Assembly: GCF_000717745.1 (NCBI RefSeq)
Contig: NZ_JOBH01000018.1
Span: 1-64,000 of the forward strand
Source: Streptomyces violens
GTDB taxonomy: Bacteria > Actinomycetota > Actinomycetes > Streptomycetales > Streptomycetaceae
Direction of reading: 5' to 3'
Length of the DNA stretch: 64,000 nt
Shown here: piece after piece, positions 51,586 through 60,928 of the stretch
How the letters are laid out: each line of letters opens with the position of its first letter
Position numbering within the stretch: position 1 is the stretch's first letter
Translations under genes and position numbers: made by a program
The notes under the pieces: generated by a model
Told to the model about the DNA's origin: nothing
The model's input: only the letters and a program-made list of their open reading frames with translations
Database searches by the model: none

Positions 51586-51933
51586 ATGTCAGAGACCACG
51601 CAGGCGGACGAGCGGCTGGACAAGCGCTCCGAGAAGCAGGCCGCCAAGCTCGCCCGGGAGATGCAGGCTTTCGCCAGGAGCCACGGCGGCAGCGCCGAGG
51701 GCCAGTTGGCGCACATAGGCCGGGGCCGGACCCGGGTCGCCCTGGTCGGCGCCAACGGTGAGTGGGGCAACCTCGTCGCCCGCTCGTACGAAGCCGCCAA
51801 GAAGGGCGCCGAGAAGGCGGGCATCACCCTGCACGACGACTTCGACGGCGAGCTGGCCGCCAAGGTGCGCACCGGCCGCTACGAGTGGTCGCGGATGGCG
51901 GGGCTCCAGCTGGGCGGGCCGTCCAACGACTGA
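51586..51933 (+). CDS. Conserved hypothetical protein
   Basis: This 115-residue hydrophilic protein has a charged helical N-terminus (ADERLDKRSEKQAAKLAREMQAFARSH) and a compact second half containing GANGEWGNLVARSYEAAKKGAEKAGITLHDDFDGELAAKV. It has no signal peptide or membrane segment, and I know no family function. It stands alone between the ctaB and ctaA units with a terminator on each side. TAGCAT at 51574-51579 lies six bases before the ATG, suggesting a leaderless message. Confidence 0.75.
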   Translation: MSETTQADERLDKRSEKQAAKLAREMQAFARSHGGSAEGQLAHIGRGRTRVALVGANGEWGNLVARSYEAAKKGAEKAGITLHDDFDGELAAKVRTGRYEWSRMAGLQLGGPSND

Positions 51934-51950
51934 CGGCGGACCGCATGCGT

Positions 51951-51995
51951 AAAGCCTGCCGGCCACGGTCCTCGGACCGTGGCCGGCAGGCTTTT
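51951..51995. terminator. Perfect 20-bp stem terminator
   Basis: Arms 51951-51970 and 51975-51994 are exact complements (starting AAAGCCTGCCGG) around a CTCG loop, followed by T. The AAA/TTTT ends make it work in both directions between convergent genes. Confidence 0.93.
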
Positions 51996-52047
51996 GTGTG
52001 AAGCGAAGTCGGCGGGGGCGTTTGCGGGGAAGGGGCCGGGAGGCGCC

Positions 52048-53037
52048 TCAGACCGCCGTGGCGGCCTTGGGAGCGTCGGTGGGCTCCTGGTCCCCGGCGG
52101 GGGCCGGAACGGCCGCCAGCGGGCCGCGCTCGCGCAGCGAGAGGAAGACCCGCAGCACGCAGATCCACACCAGCGTCGAGCCGAACATGTGGATGCCGAC
52201 GACCAGCTCCGGCAGGTGCAGGAAGTACTGCACGTAGCCGATGACGCCCTGGAAGGCGAGGCAGCCGAAGAGCTCCAGGAGCATCCGGCGCGGCGCCGCG
52301 GGAGCCTTGACCGCACGCAGCGTGAACCACAGGGCGACGCTCAGGCCGACCACGATGTACACGAAGTCCACGTGGAGCTGGGTGATCTCCTGCCAGTCCA
52401 GCGGGATGCGGTGCACCTTGCGCGCGTCACCCGCGTGCGGACCGGCGCCGGTGACGACCGTGCCGATCAGGGTCAGTGCGGCGGTGGCCAGCACCAGCAG
52501 CCAGGAGAGCTGGCGGACCGGCCGGGCGACCAGGTCCCGCGGCTCCGCGTCGCCCTCGGAGGCCCGCCGCCACGAGAGCACCGCCACCGTGAGCAGCGCC
52601 GTCGACACCAGGAAGTGCGCGCTGACGATGTACGGGTTCAGGCCCGTCAGTACGGTGATGCCGCCGACCACGGCGTTGCCCATGACCACCCAGAACTGCG
52701 CCCAGCCGAGCCGGGTGAGCGAGCGGCGCCGGGGGTGCCGGGCGCGGGCGGCGATGATGAAGAGGCCGATGACCGCGCACAGCACGTAGGTGAGCAGGCG
52801 GTTGCCGAACTCGATGATGCCGTTGATGCCCATCTCGTGGGTCGGCGTGAGGCTTCCGGGGGTGCACTGGGGCCACGTGGAGCAGCCCAGACCCGACTGG
52901 GTGAGCCGGACCGCGCCGCCAGTCACGACGATGACGACGGCCATGACAACCGTGGCGAGCGCGGCACGTCGCACGAAGGCAGCCGACGGCTGCCAGCGAC
53001 GGGCGATCTGCTCCAGGGGATTCAGCGAATTCGGCAC
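52048..53037 (-). CDS. ctaA: Haem A synthase, COX15/CtaA family
   Basis: This 329-residue protein has eight membrane helices and converts haem O to haem A. Family features are GAVRLTQSGLGCSTWPQC near residues 40-57, the EFGNRLLTYVL helix near 75-86, and paired histidines in HVDFVYIVVGL and HLPELVVGIHM further on. The cysteine pair in CSTWPQC is characteristic of the Gram-positive type. It is convergent with the small gene at 51586 and lies downstream of, but 62 bases from, the ABC exporter genes on the same strand. Confidence 0.94.
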   Translation of the reverse strand: MPNSLNPLEQIARRWQPSAAFVRRAALATVVMAVVIVVTGGAVRLTQSGLGCSTWPQCTPGSLTPTHEMGINGIIEFGNRLLTYVLCAVIGLFIIAARARHPRRRSLTRLGWAQFWVVMGNAVVGGITVLTGLNPYIVSAHFLVSTALLTVAVLSWRRASEGDAEPRDLVARPVRQLSWLLVLATAALTLIGTVVTGAGPHAGDARKVHRIPLDWQEITQLHVDFVYIVVGLSVALWFTLRAVKAPAAPRRMLLELFGCLAFQGVIGYVQYFLHLPELVVGIHMFGSTLVWICVLRVFLSLRERGPLAAVPAPAGDQEPTDAPKAATAV

Positions 53038-53099
53038 GGGGTCATGCTATGCGGAGGCTTGTGCGGATTTTCACGAGGGGGTCCGGGAGGCCGTCCGGC

Positions 53100-53891
53100 T
53101 CACTCCCAGCGGAAGAACCGCGCCGCCGCGCCCAGCCCCAGTACCGTCCATACCGCGAGGATGCCGAGGTCCGCCCAGGGGAGGCCCGCGCCGTGCTGGA
53201 GGACGTCGCGCAGCCCGTCCGAGAGGGCCGAGATCGGCAGCAGCTGCAGTACGTCCTGCAGGACGCCGGGGAACCTCTCCAGCGGCACGATGACGCCGCC
53301 GCCGACCAGCAGGAGCAGGAAGACCAGGTTGGCCGCGGCGAGCGTGGCCTCGGCCTTGAGCGTGCCGGCCATCAGGAGGCCGAGGCCGGAGAAGGCCGCG
53401 GTACCGAGGATCAGCAGCAGCACGACCCAGACGGGGTTGCCGTGCGGCGACCAGCCGAGCGCGAAGGCGACCACGGTCAGCAGGACGATCTGCAGGACCT
53501 CCGTGACCAGCACGGAGCAGGTCTTGGCGGTCATCAGGGCCCAGCGGGGGAGCGGCGAGGCACCGAGCCGCTTGAGCACCCCGTAGCGCCGCTCGAACCC
53601 GGTGGCGATGGCCTGCCCGGTGAAGGCGGTGGACATCACGGCGAGCGCGAGGATGCCGGGGGCGAGGAAGTCCACGGCCTTGCCGGACCCGCCCGCTGTT
53701 TCCGTAGGCACAGCGACGATGTCGACGGCGGAGAACAGCACCAGGAGGAGCGTCGGGATGACCACGGTGAGCAGCAGCTGCTCCCCGTTGCGCAGCAGCA
53801 TCTTCGTCTCGAGGAGGGCCTGCGCGCGGATCATCCGGGAGAGCGGCGCCGCGCCCGGCTTCGGGGTGAACACACCCGTGGTCGCACTCAT
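53100..53891 (-). CDS. ABC-2 type transporter permease
   Basis: This 263-residue protein has about six membrane helices, and its ABC-2 profile begins with the cytosolic amphipathic stretch MIRAQALLETKMLLRNGEQLL. It pairs with the ATPase encoded just upstream, whose stop overlaps its start by four bases. Such DrrB-like permeases export drugs, lipids or polymers. The substrate cannot be inferred. The location beside ctaA and the suf operon recurs in streptomycetes, so a link to redox or membrane physiology is possible but unproven. Confidence 0.9.
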   Translation of the reverse strand: MSATTGVFTPKPGAAPLSRMIRAQALLETKMLLRNGEQLLLTVVIPTLLLVLFSAVDIVAVPTETAGGSGKAVDFLAPGILALAVMSTAFTGQAIATGFERRYGVLKRLGASPLPRWALMTAKTCSVLVTEVLQIVLLTVVAFALGWSPHGNPVWVVLLLILGTAAFSGLGLLMAGTLKAEATLAAANLVFLLLLVGGGVIVPLERFPGVLQDVLQLLPISALSDGLRDVLQHGAGLPWADLGILAVWTVLGLGAAARFFRWE

Positions 53892-54850
53892 GCGCGCAGC
53901 TCCTTACCCGTGAGCTCCAAGAAGACGTCCTCCAGGGTGTGCCGCTCGACCGCTATGCGGTCCGGCAGCACGCCGTTCTGCGCGCACCAGGAGGTGACGG
54001 TGGCCAGCAGCTGCGGGTCGATCGTGCCGTTGACCCGGTACGCGCCGGGCGTCAGCTCGGCCGCCGCGCAGTCGGCCGGCAGCGCCTTCAGGAGCGAGGC
54101 GAGGTCCAGGCCCGGCCGCCCCGTGAAGCGCAGGGTGTTCTCCGCGCCCCCCTTGCACAGCGACTCGGGGCTCCCCTGGGCGATGACCCGGCCCCCGTCG
54201 ATGATCGCGACATCGTCGGCGAGCTGCTCGGCCTCGTCCATGAAGTGCGTCGTCAGCACCACGCTGACGCCGTCCGTACGGAGCTCGCGCACGAGGTCCC
54301 AGGTGGCGCGGCGGGCCTGCGGGTCCAGGCCCGCGGTCGGCTCGTCCAGGAAGACCAGCTCGGGGCGGCCGACGACGGCCATGGCGAGCGCCAGGCGCTG
54401 CTGCTGGCCGCCGGAGAGCCGCCGGTAGGTGGTACGACCGCAGGACCCCAGGCCCAGCCGCTCGATCAGGACGTCCACGTCGACGGGGTGGGCGTGCAGG
54501 GACGCGGTGTGCCGCAGCATCTCCTCGGCGCGGGCGCCCGCGTACACACCACCCGACTGCAGCATCACGCCGATACGGGGGCGCAGCGCGGCGGCGTCGG
54601 CGACGGGGTCCAGGCCGAGGACGCGGACGGTGCCGGCGTCGGCGCGGCGGTAGCCCTCGCAGGTCTCGACGGTGGTGGTCTTGCCGGCGCCGTTCGGGCC
54701 GAGGACGGCGGTGACGGTGCCGCGGGTGACGGTGAGGTCGAGCCCGTTAACGGCGGTCTTGGTCCCGTACCGCTTGACCAGGCCCGTGACCTCGACGGCG
54801 GGCTCGCGCCCGGGGGTCCGGGGAACGTCCCCCGGGGAGGTGCTGCGCAT
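53888..54850 (-). CDS. ABC transporter ATP-binding protein (DrrA-like)
   Basis: This 320-residue ATPase has Walker A GPNGAGKTTT near residues 54-63, signature LSGGQQQRLALA near 143-154, Walker B LVFLDEPTAGLD near 162-173 and the switch His in TTHFMDEAEQ near 199. A C-terminal domain of about 90 residues follows, as in DrrA-type exporters. I used the ATG at 54850; eight further upstream codons are possible. It overlaps the permease gene by four bases and is divergent from sufR, with a palindrome at 54924-54943 between the two promoters. Confidence 0.92.
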   Translation of the reverse strand: MRSTSPGDVPRTPGREPAVEVTGLVKRYGTKTAVNGLDLTVTRGTVTAVLGPNGAGKTTTVETCEGYRRADAGTVRVLGLDPVADAAALRPRIGVMLQSGGVYAGARAEEMLRHTASLHAHPVDVDVLIERLGLGSCGRTTYRRLSGGQQQRLALAMAVVGRPELVFLDEPTAGLDPQARRATWDLVRELRTDGVSVVLTTHFMDEAEQLADDVAIIDGGRVIAQGSPESLCKGGAENTLRFTGRPGLDLASLLKALPADCAAAELTPGAYRVNGTIDPQLLATVTSWCAQNGVLPDRIAVERHTLEDVFLELTGKELRA

Positions 54851-54923
54851 GACCGGCAGTCTACGAAGGGACACCCCTCCGCTCCCACGGGGGCTCCCGA
54901 GTACCTGACGCCGAGCGGCCTTG

Positions 54924-54943
54924 CACTTAGGTTCCCCTAAGTG
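54924..54943. promoter_or_regulatory. Inverted repeat between the ABC exporter and sufR
   Basis: CACTTAGG, four bases (TTCC), CCTAAGTG: a perfect eight-base inverted repeat. It lies 74 bases from the exporter start and 70 from sufR, with TTGCAC beginning three bases before it. It is a likely operator, but the regulator is not identified. The TTAGG/CCTAA half-sites partly resemble iron-repressor boxes, but the spacing differs. Confidence 0.55.
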
Positions 54944-54999
54944 ATAGAGGCCACCAGGCCCGGCTCCCTGCGAGGCTTGTCCTGGTCTGAAGAATTACG

Positions 55000-55013
55000 C
55001 AACAATGTCGTTG
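55000..55013. promoter_or_regulatory. SufR operator overlapping the sufR start codon
   Basis: CAAC, six bases (AATGTC), GTTG, with the last G being the first base of the sufR GTG start. I recall CAAC-N6-GTTG as the binding motif reported for Streptomyces SufR. Binding would block transcription or initiation of the whole suf operon. Confidence 0.75.
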
Positions 55014-55879
55014 TGAAATACGCGAGCGAGGACCGACAGGTACCCGTGGCCACTCCGGCCGCCGGGCCGGTGACCTCCGCCTCCGCGCAGGTCACCGCCC
55101 AGGACGAGGCGCACGGCACGCGGAACCGCGTGGCGCGCTCCATCCTGGACCACGGCCCCTCCACCGCCGCCGAGCTGGCGGAGCGGCTGGAGCTGACCCA
55201 GGCCGCCGTCCGTCGCCATCTCGACGCCCTCGTGGCCGAGGGCGTAGTGGAGCCCCGCGAGAAGCGGGTGTACGGCGCGCGCTCCCGGGGCCGCCCCGCC
55301 AAGGCGTTCGCGCTGACCGACTGCGGCCGGGACGCCTTCGACCAGGCATACGACAGCCTGGCCTCCGACGCCCTGCGCTGGATCGCGCAGGCCGCGGGCG
55401 GTGGTGAGCGCGGCGAGGCCGCGGTCGCCGAGTTCGCCCGCGCCCGGCTGGAGGCCCAGGCGGCGGAGTACCGCTCGGCGGTCGAGGCCGCGTCCCCCGA
55501 GGACCGCACGGCAGCCCTTGCGAAGGCGTTGACCGCGGACGGGTACGCTGCTACGGCGCGCAGCGCCCCCCACCTGCAACAAGGTGAACAGCTCTGCCAG
55601 CACCACTGCCCGGTCGCCCATGTGGCCGAGCAGTTCCCTCAGCTGTGCGAGGCGGAGACCGAGGTCTTCTCGCGCCTGCTCGGGACCCATGTGCAGCGTC
55701 TTGCCACCATCGCCCACGGCGACGGTGTCTGCACGACCTTCGTACCCAAGGCGACCGCCCAGGGCACCCCCAAGGCCCAGGGCCCTCCCAGGGCGACGAA
55801 GGCCACCGGCAAGGCCGACCACCGCACCACAAAGACCACCACAGCATCTGCAAGCACGGCCGGGAGGAACCCCGCATGA
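55013..55879 (+). CDS. sufR: Iron-sulfur cluster-sensing repressor SufR
   Basis: This 288-residue ArsR/DeoR-like regulator has a winged helix (about 38-100; [21 protein letters not shown] and [14 protein letters not shown]). Its C-terminal domain has cysteines at 195, 199, 212 and 240 ([20 protein letters not shown]) able to bind a [4Fe-4S] cluster. Loss of the cluster releases repression of cluster assembly genes. The start is GTG 55013 because the operator ends there and the family begins near this point. The last 45 residues are a Lys/Thr/Ala-rich tail. It overlaps sufB by four bases. Confidence 0.93.
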   Translation: MKYASEDRQVPVATPAAGPVTSASAQVTAQDEAHGTRNRVARSILDHGPSTAAELAERLELTQAAVRRHLDALVAEGVVEPREKRVYGARSRGRPAKAFALTDCGRDAFDQAYDSLASDALRWIAQAAGGGERGEAAVAEFARARLEAQAAEYRSAVEAASPEDRTAALAKALTADGYAATARSAPHLQQGEQLCQHHCPVAHVAEQFPQLCEAETEVFSRLLGTHVQRLATIAHGDGVCTTFVPKATAQGTPKAQGPPRATKATGKADHRTTKTTTASASTAGRNPA

Positions 55880-57297
55880 CGCTCCCCACGGAGACTGCTC
55901 ACCCTGAGCTCGAGGGTCTGGGCAAGTACGAATACGGCTGGGCCGACTCCGACGTCGCCGGCGCTTCCGCCAAGCGCGGCCTCTCCGAGGACGTCGTCCG
56001 CGACATCTCGGCGAAGAAGAACGAGCCGGAGTGGATGCTCAAGCTCCGTCTGAAGGGCCTGAAGCTCTTCGGTAAGAAGCCCATGCCGAACTGGGGCTCG
56101 GACCTCTCCGGCATCGACTTCGACAACATCAAGTACTTCGTCCGCTCCACCGAGCAGCAGGCGGCTTCCTGGGAGGAGCTGCCCGAGGACATCAAGAACA
56201 CCTACGACAAGCTCGGCATCCCGGAGGCGGAGAAGCAGCGCCTGGTCGCCGGCGTCGCCGCCCAGTACGAGTCCGAGGTCGTCTACCACCAGATCCGCGA
56301 GGACCTGGAGGAGCAGGGCGTCCTGTTCCTGGACACCGACACCGCGCTCAAGGAGCACCCGGAGCTCTTCAAGGAGTACTTCGGCACGGTGATCCCGGCG
56401 GGTGACAACAAGTTCGCCTCGCTGAACACCGCGGTGTGGTCCGGCGGCTCGTTCATCTACGTGCCCCCGGGCGTGCACGTCGACATCCCGCTGCAGGCCT
56501 ACTTCCGGATCAACACCGAGAACATGGGCCAGTTCGAGCGGACGCTGATCATCGTCGACGAGGACGCCTACGTCCACTACGTCGAGGGCTGCACGGCGCC
56601 GATCTACAAGTCGGACTCGCTGCACTCGGCCGTCGTGGAGATCATCGTGAAGAAGGGCGGCCGCTGCCGCTACACGACGATCCAGAACTGGTCGAACAAC
56701 GTCTACAACCTGGTCACCAAGCGTGCCGTGGCCTACGAGGGCGCGACCATGGAGTGGGTCGACGGCAACCTCGGCTCCAAGGTGACGATGAAGTACCCGG
56801 CCGTCTACCTGATGGGCGAGCACGCCAAGGGCGAGACGCTGTCCATCGCCTTCGCGGGCGAGGGCCAGCACCAGGACGCCGGCTCCAAGATGGTCCACAT
56901 GGCGCCGAACACCTCCTCCAACATCGTCTCCAAGTCGGTGGCGCGAGGCGGCGGCCGGACCTCTTACCGCGGCCTGGTCGAGATCGGCGAGGGCGCGGCG
57001 GGCTCCAAGTCCAACGTGCTGTGCGACGCCCTGCTGGTGGACACCATCTCCCGCTCGGACACCTACCCCTATGTGGACGTCCGCGAGGACGACGTGTCCA
57101 TGGGCCACGAGGCGACCGTCTCCAAGGTCAGTGAGGACCAGCTCTTCTACCTGATGGCGCGCGGCCTCTCCGAGGACGAGGCCATGGCGATGATCGTGCG
57201 CGGCTTCGTGGAGCCCATCGCCCGTGAGCTGCCCATGGAGTACGCGCTGGAGCTCAACCGGCTGATCGAGCTGCAGATGGAGGGCTCGGTCGGCTGA
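55876..57297 (+). CDS. sufB: Fe-S cluster scaffold subunit SufB
   Basis: This 473-residue subunit of the SufBCD scaffold, on which [4Fe-4S] clusters are built, has the beta-helix core. It includes [25 protein letters not shown] near residues 193-217, [14 protein letters not shown] near 238-251 (conserved Cys), and a C-terminal [21 protein letters not shown]. The length is typical of Gram-positive SufB. The start lies within the sufR stop. A 66-base gap precedes sufD, within the same operon. Confidence 0.97.
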   Translation: MTLPTETAHPELEGLGKYEYGWADSDVAGASAKRGLSEDVVRDISAKKNEPEWMLKLRLKGLKLFGKKPMPNWGSDLSGIDFDNIKYFVRSTEQQAASWEELPEDIKNTYDKLGIPEAEKQRLVAGVAAQYESEVVYHQIREDLEEQGVLFLDTDTALKEHPELFKEYFGTVIPAGDNKFASLNTAVWSGGSFIYVPPGVHVDIPLQAYFRINTENMGQFERTLIIVDEDAYVHYVEGCTAPIYKSDSLHSAVVEIIVKKGGRCRYTTIQNWSNNVYNLVTKRAVAYEGATMEWVDGNLGSKVTMKYPAVYLMGEHAKGETLSIAFAGEGQHQDAGSKMVHMAPNTSSNIVSKSVARGGGRTSYRGLVEIGEGAAGSKSNVLCDALLVDTISRSDTYPYVDVREDDVSMGHEATVSKVSEDQLFYLMARGLSEDEAMAMIVRGFVEPIARELPMEYALELNRLIELQMEGSVG

Positions 57298-57363
57298 CCG
57301 ACCGCCCCGGGGGCCGGGCAGCCCGGCCCCTTCCGTCCCGCAGCAAACTTCTTGACCTAGAAA

Positions 57364-58563
57364 GTGAGCACTACGACAGCCATGGCTGAGGCTCAGAACA
57401 TCCCGGCAGGGTCCTCCACCGCCGGCTCGATCGCGGTGGCCGCCGAGTCCACCGTCGCCACCCGGATGAGCGCCCCGCCGTCCTACGACGTGGCGGACTT
57501 CCCCGTGCCGCACGGCCGCGAGGAGGAGTGGCGCTTCACGCCGCTGGAGCGCCTGAAGGGCCTCCACGACGGCACCGCCACCGCCACCGGCGGCGTCTCG
57601 GTCGAGATCAACGCGCCCGAGGGCGTGACGGTCGAGACCGCGGACCGCGATGACGCCCGCGTCGGCAAGGCCGGCAAGCCCATCGACCGGGTCGCCGCGC
57701 AGGCCTACAGCTCCTTCGAGAAGGCGTCCGTGGTCTCCGTGCCCAAGGAGACCGTGCTCAGCGAGCCCATCCGCATCGCCGTCCACGGCGAGGGCGGGGT
57801 CGCCTACGGCCACCAGGTCATCGAGCTGGGAGCCTTCGCCGAGGCCGTCGTCGTCATCGACCACACCGGTGACGCCACGCTCGCCGCCAACGTCGACTAC
57901 CTCCTCGGCGACGGCGCCAAGCTGACCGTCGTCTCGGTCCAGGACTGGGACGACAGCGCGGTCCACGCCGGCCAGCACAACGCCCTGGTCGGCCGCGACG
58001 CGTCCTTCAAGTCCGTGATCGTCACCTTCGGCGGCGACCTGGTCCGGCTGAACCCGCGCGTGACCTACGCCGGTCCCGGTGGCGAGGCCGAGTTCTACGG
58101 CCTGTACTTCACCGACAACGGCCAGCACCAGGAGCACCGTCTCTTCGTCGACCACGAGGCGACCAACTGCCGCTCCAACGTCGTCTACAAGGGCGCCCTC
58201 CAGGGCCAGGACGCGCACGCCGTCTGGATCGGCGACGTCCTCATCCGCGCCGCGGCCACCGGTACGGACACCTACGAGCTCAACCGCAACCTCGTCCTCA
58301 CGGACGGCGCGCGGGTGGACTCGGTGCCGAACCTGGAGATCGAGACCGGCGAGATCGTCGGCGCCGGCCACGCCTCGGCGACCGGCCGCTTCGACGACGA
58401 GCAGCTCTTCTACCTGATGGCCCGCGGCATCCCCGCCGAGGAGGCCCGTCGCCTGGTGGTCCGCGGCTTCTTCGCCGAGCTGGTCCAGCAGATCGGCCTG
58501 CCGGACGTCGAGGAGCGCCTCCTCACCAAGATCGATGCCGAGCTGGAGGCGTCCGTAGCATGA
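57364..58563 (+). CDS. sufD: Fe-S cluster assembly subunit SufD
   Basis: This 399-residue SufD homologue forms the scaffold with SufB and SufC. Its C-terminal half shares the SufB beta-helix pattern (GLYFTDNGQHQEHRLFVDHEA and YKGALQGQDAHAVWIGDVLI), with VRGFFAELVQQIGLPDVEERL at the end. The first 40 residues are Ala/Ser-rich. GTG 57364 or ATG 57382 could start it. It overlaps the ferredoxin gene by four bases. Confidence 0.95.
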   Translation: MSTTTAMAEAQNIPAGSSTAGSIAVAAESTVATRMSAPPSYDVADFPVPHGREEEWRFTPLERLKGLHDGTATATGGVSVEINAPEGVTVETADRDDARVGKAGKPIDRVAAQAYSSFEKASVVSVPKETVLSEPIRIAVHGEGGVAYGHQVIELGAFAEAVVVIDHTGDATLAANVDYLLGDGAKLTVVSVQDWDDSAVHAGQHNALVGRDASFKSVIVTFGGDLVRLNPRVTYAGPGGEAEFYGLYFTDNGQHQEHRLFVDHEATNCRSNVVYKGALQGQDAHAVWIGDVLIRAAATGTDTYELNRNLVLTDGARVDSVPNLEIETGEIVGAGHASATGRFDDEQLFYLMARGIPAEEARRLVVRGFFAELVQQIGLPDVEERLLTKIDAELEASVA

Positions 58564-58883
58564 CCGCCACCTTCGTACGAGCCTGTGGGCTGAGCGAGCT
58601 CGAGGAAGACACCCCCAAGCGGGTCGAGCTCGACGGCACCCCGGTCTCGGTCGTCCGTACCGAGGGCGAGGTGTTCGCGATCAACGACATCTGCTCGCAC
58701 GCGAACGTCTCCCTCTCGGAGGGCGAGGTGGAGGACTGCTCCATCGAGTGCTGGCTGCACGGCTCCAGCTTCGACCTCCGCACCGGCAAGCCGTCCGGCC
58801 TTCCCGCGACGCAGCCCGTCCCCGTATACCCCGTAAAGATCGAAGGGGACGACGTGCTCGTCTCCGTCACCCAGGAGTCCTGA
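58560..58883 (+). CDS. Rieske-type ferredoxin within the suf operon
   Basis: This 107-residue soluble Rieske [2Fe-2S] protein has ligands CSHANVSL (Cys-x-His) near residues 44-46 and CWLHGSSFD (Cys-x2-His) near 64-67. It resembles ferredoxin subunits of non-haem iron oxygenases and is regularly inserted between sufD and sufC in actinobacteria. It may supply electrons for cluster assembly; this is inference. It has no export signal, unlike the Rieske lipoprotein at 28556. Confidence 0.93.
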   Translation: MTATFVRACGLSELEEDTPKRVELDGTPVSVVRTEGEVFAINDICSHANVSLSEGEVEDCSIECWLHGSSFDLRTGKPSGLPATQPVPVYPVKIEGDDVLVSVTQES

Positions 58884-58890
58884 GTTCCCC

Positions 58891-59655
58891 ATGGCAACGC
58901 TTGAGATTCACGACCTGCACGTCTCCGTCGAGGCCGAGAACGGCCCGCGCGAGATCCTTAAGGGCGTCGACCTGACCGTGAAGCAGGGCGAGACGCACGC
59001 CATCATGGGCCCCAACGGCTCCGGCAAGTCCACCCTCGCGTACTCCCTCGCGGGTCACCCCAAGTACACGATCACCGGCGGCACCGTCACCCTCGACGGC
59101 GAGGACGTCCTGGAGATGTCCGTCGACGAGCGCGCCCGCGCCGGCGTCTTCCTCGCCATGCAGTACCCGGTCGAGGTCCCCGGCGTCTCCGTCTCCAACT
59201 TCCTGCGCACCTCCGCCACCGCGATCCGCGGCGAGGCCCCCAAGCTGCGGCTGTGGGTCAAGGAGGTCAAGGAGGCCATGGAGCGCCTCAACATGGACCC
59301 GGCGTTCGCCGAGCGCAACGTCAACGAGGGCTTCTCCGGCGGTGAGAAGAAGCGCCACGAGATCCTCCAGCTGGAGCTGCTCAAGCCGAAGATCGCGATC
59401 CTCGACGAGACCGACTCCGGCCTGGACGTCGACGCGCTGCGCATCGTCTCCGAGGGCGTCAACCGGGTCCGCGAGTCCGGTGAGGTCGGCACCCTGCTGA
59501 TCACCCACTACACGCGGATTCTCCGCTACATCAAGCCCGACTTCGTGCACGTCTTCGCCAACGGGCGGATCGCCGAGTCCGGCGGCGCCGAGCTGGCCGA
59601 CAAGCTGGAGGCCGAGGGCTACGAGGCATACGTGAAGGGTGGCGCTACCGCGTGA
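58891..59655 (+). CDS. sufC: Fe-S cluster assembly ATPase SufC
   Basis: This 254-residue ABC-type ATPase of the SufBCD complex has Walker A GPNGSGKST near 36-44, the SufC-specific signature FSGGEKKRHEIL near 147-158 and Walker B IAILDETDSGLD near 167-178. These differ from transporter ATPases in the way typical of SufC. It starts seven bases after the ferredoxin gene and overlaps sufS by four bases. Confidence 0.97.
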   Translation: MATLEIHDLHVSVEAENGPREILKGVDLTVKQGETHAIMGPNGSGKSTLAYSLAGHPKYTITGGTVTLDGEDVLEMSVDERARAGVFLAMQYPVEVPGVSVSNFLRTSATAIRGEAPKLRLWVKEVKEAMERLNMDPAFAERNVNEGFSGGEKKRHEILQLELLKPKIAILDETDSGLDVDALRIVSEGVNRVRESGEVGTLLITHYTRILRYIKPDFVHVFANGRIAESGGAELADKLEAEGYEAYVKGGATA

Positions 59656-60908
59656 CACAGCTGCCGGGCCTCCTCGACACAGAGGCGATCCGTAAGGACT
59701 TCCCGATCCTGGGCCGCGAGGTCCATGAGGGGAAGAAGCTCGTCTACCTGGACAGCGCCGCGACCTCGCAGACGCCCAGCCAGGTCATCGACGTGCTGAG
59801 CGAGTACTACGAACGCTACAACGCCAATGTCCACCGGGGCGTGCACGTGCTCGCCGAGGAGGCCACGGCGCTGTACGAAGGTGCTCGCGACAAGGTCGCC
59901 GAGTTCATCAACGCACCGAGCCGCGACGAGGTGATCTTCACCAAGAACGCCTCGGAGTCGCTCAATCTCGTCGCGAACATGCTGGGCTGGGCCGACGAGC
60001 CCTACCGCGTGGACCACGAGACCGAGATCGTCATCACGGAGATGGAGCACCACTCCAACATCGTGCCGTGGCAGCTGCTCTCGCAGCGCACGGGCGCGAA
60101 GCTGAAGTGGTTCGGGCTGACCGAGGACGGCCGGCTCGACCTCTCCAACATGGACGAGATCATCACGGAGAAGACCAAGGTCGTCTCCCTGACCCTGGTC
60201 TCGAACCTCATGGGCACGGTCAACCCGGTCGAGGCGATCGTCCGCAAGGCGCAGGACGTCGGCGCGCTCGTCGTCTTCGACGCCTCGCAGGCCGCGCCGC
60301 ACATGCCGCTGGACGTCCAGGCGCTCCAGGCCGATTTCGTGGCCTTCACCGGCCACAAGATGTGCGGCCCGACCGGCATCGGCGTCCTGTGGGGCCGCCA
60401 GGAGCTGCTGGAGGACCTGCCGCCGTTCCTCGGTGGTGGCGAGATGATCGAGACCGTCTCGATGAGCTCCTCCACCTACGCTCCGGCGCCGCACAAGTTC
60501 GAGGCCGGTACGCCGCCGATCGCCCAGGCCGTCGGCCTCGGCGCGGCGGTGGACTACCTCAACTCCATCGGCATGGAGCGGATCGCCGAGCACGAGCACG
60601 CGCTCACCGAGTACGCCGTGAAGCGGCTGCTGGAGGTCCCCGACCTGCGGATCATCGGCCCCACCACGGCCGAGGACCGCGGCGCCGCGATCTCCTTCAC
60701 GCTCGGTGACATCCACCCGCACGACGTGGGGCAGGTGCTCGACGAGGAGGGCATCGCGGTCCGCGTCGGCCACCACTGCGCCCGCCCGGTCTGCCTGCGG
60801 TACGGAATTCCTGCGACGACACGAGCGTCGTTCTATCTGTACTCCACCCCGGCCGAGGTCGACGCCCTGGTCGCCGGCCTGGAGCACGTCCGTAATTTCT
60901 TCGGATGA
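59652..60908 (+). CDS. sufS: Cysteine desulfurase SufS
   Basis: This 418-residue PLP-dependent class II desulfurase takes sulfur from cysteine as an enzyme persulfide. The PLP lysine is in FVAFTGHKMCGPTGIG near residues 231-246, and the catalytic cysteine in RVGHHCARPVCLRYG near 371-385. A histidine motif EHHSN is near 130. It starts at GTG within the sufC stop. The sulfur is passed to SufU, encoded 20 bases downstream. Confidence 0.96.
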   Translation: MTQLPGLLDTEAIRKDFPILGREVHEGKKLVYLDSAATSQTPSQVIDVLSEYYERYNANVHRGVHVLAEEATALYEGARDKVAEFINAPSRDEVIFTKNASESLNLVANMLGWADEPYRVDHETEIVITEMEHHSNIVPWQLLSQRTGAKLKWFGLTEDGRLDLSNMDEIITEKTKVVSLTLVSNLMGTVNPVEAIVRKAQDVGALVVFDASQAAPHMPLDVQALQADFVAFTGHKMCGPTGIGVLWGRQELLEDLPPFLGGGEMIETVSMSSSTYAPAPHKFEAGTPPIAQAVGLGAAVDYLNSIGMERIAEHEHALTEYAVKRLLEVPDLRIIGPTTAEDRGAAISFTLGDIHPHDVGQVLDEEGIAVRVGHHCARPVCLRYGIPATTRASFYLYSTPAEVDALVAGLEHVRNFFG

Positions 60909-60928
60909 GGACGAGGACTGACTGACCC

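Noticed and set aside
54924..54943. CACTTAGG-N4-CCTAAGTG as an IdeR/DmdR iron box
   Set aside because: The half-sites share TTAGG but the 19-base consensus with TTAGGTTAG arms is not met.
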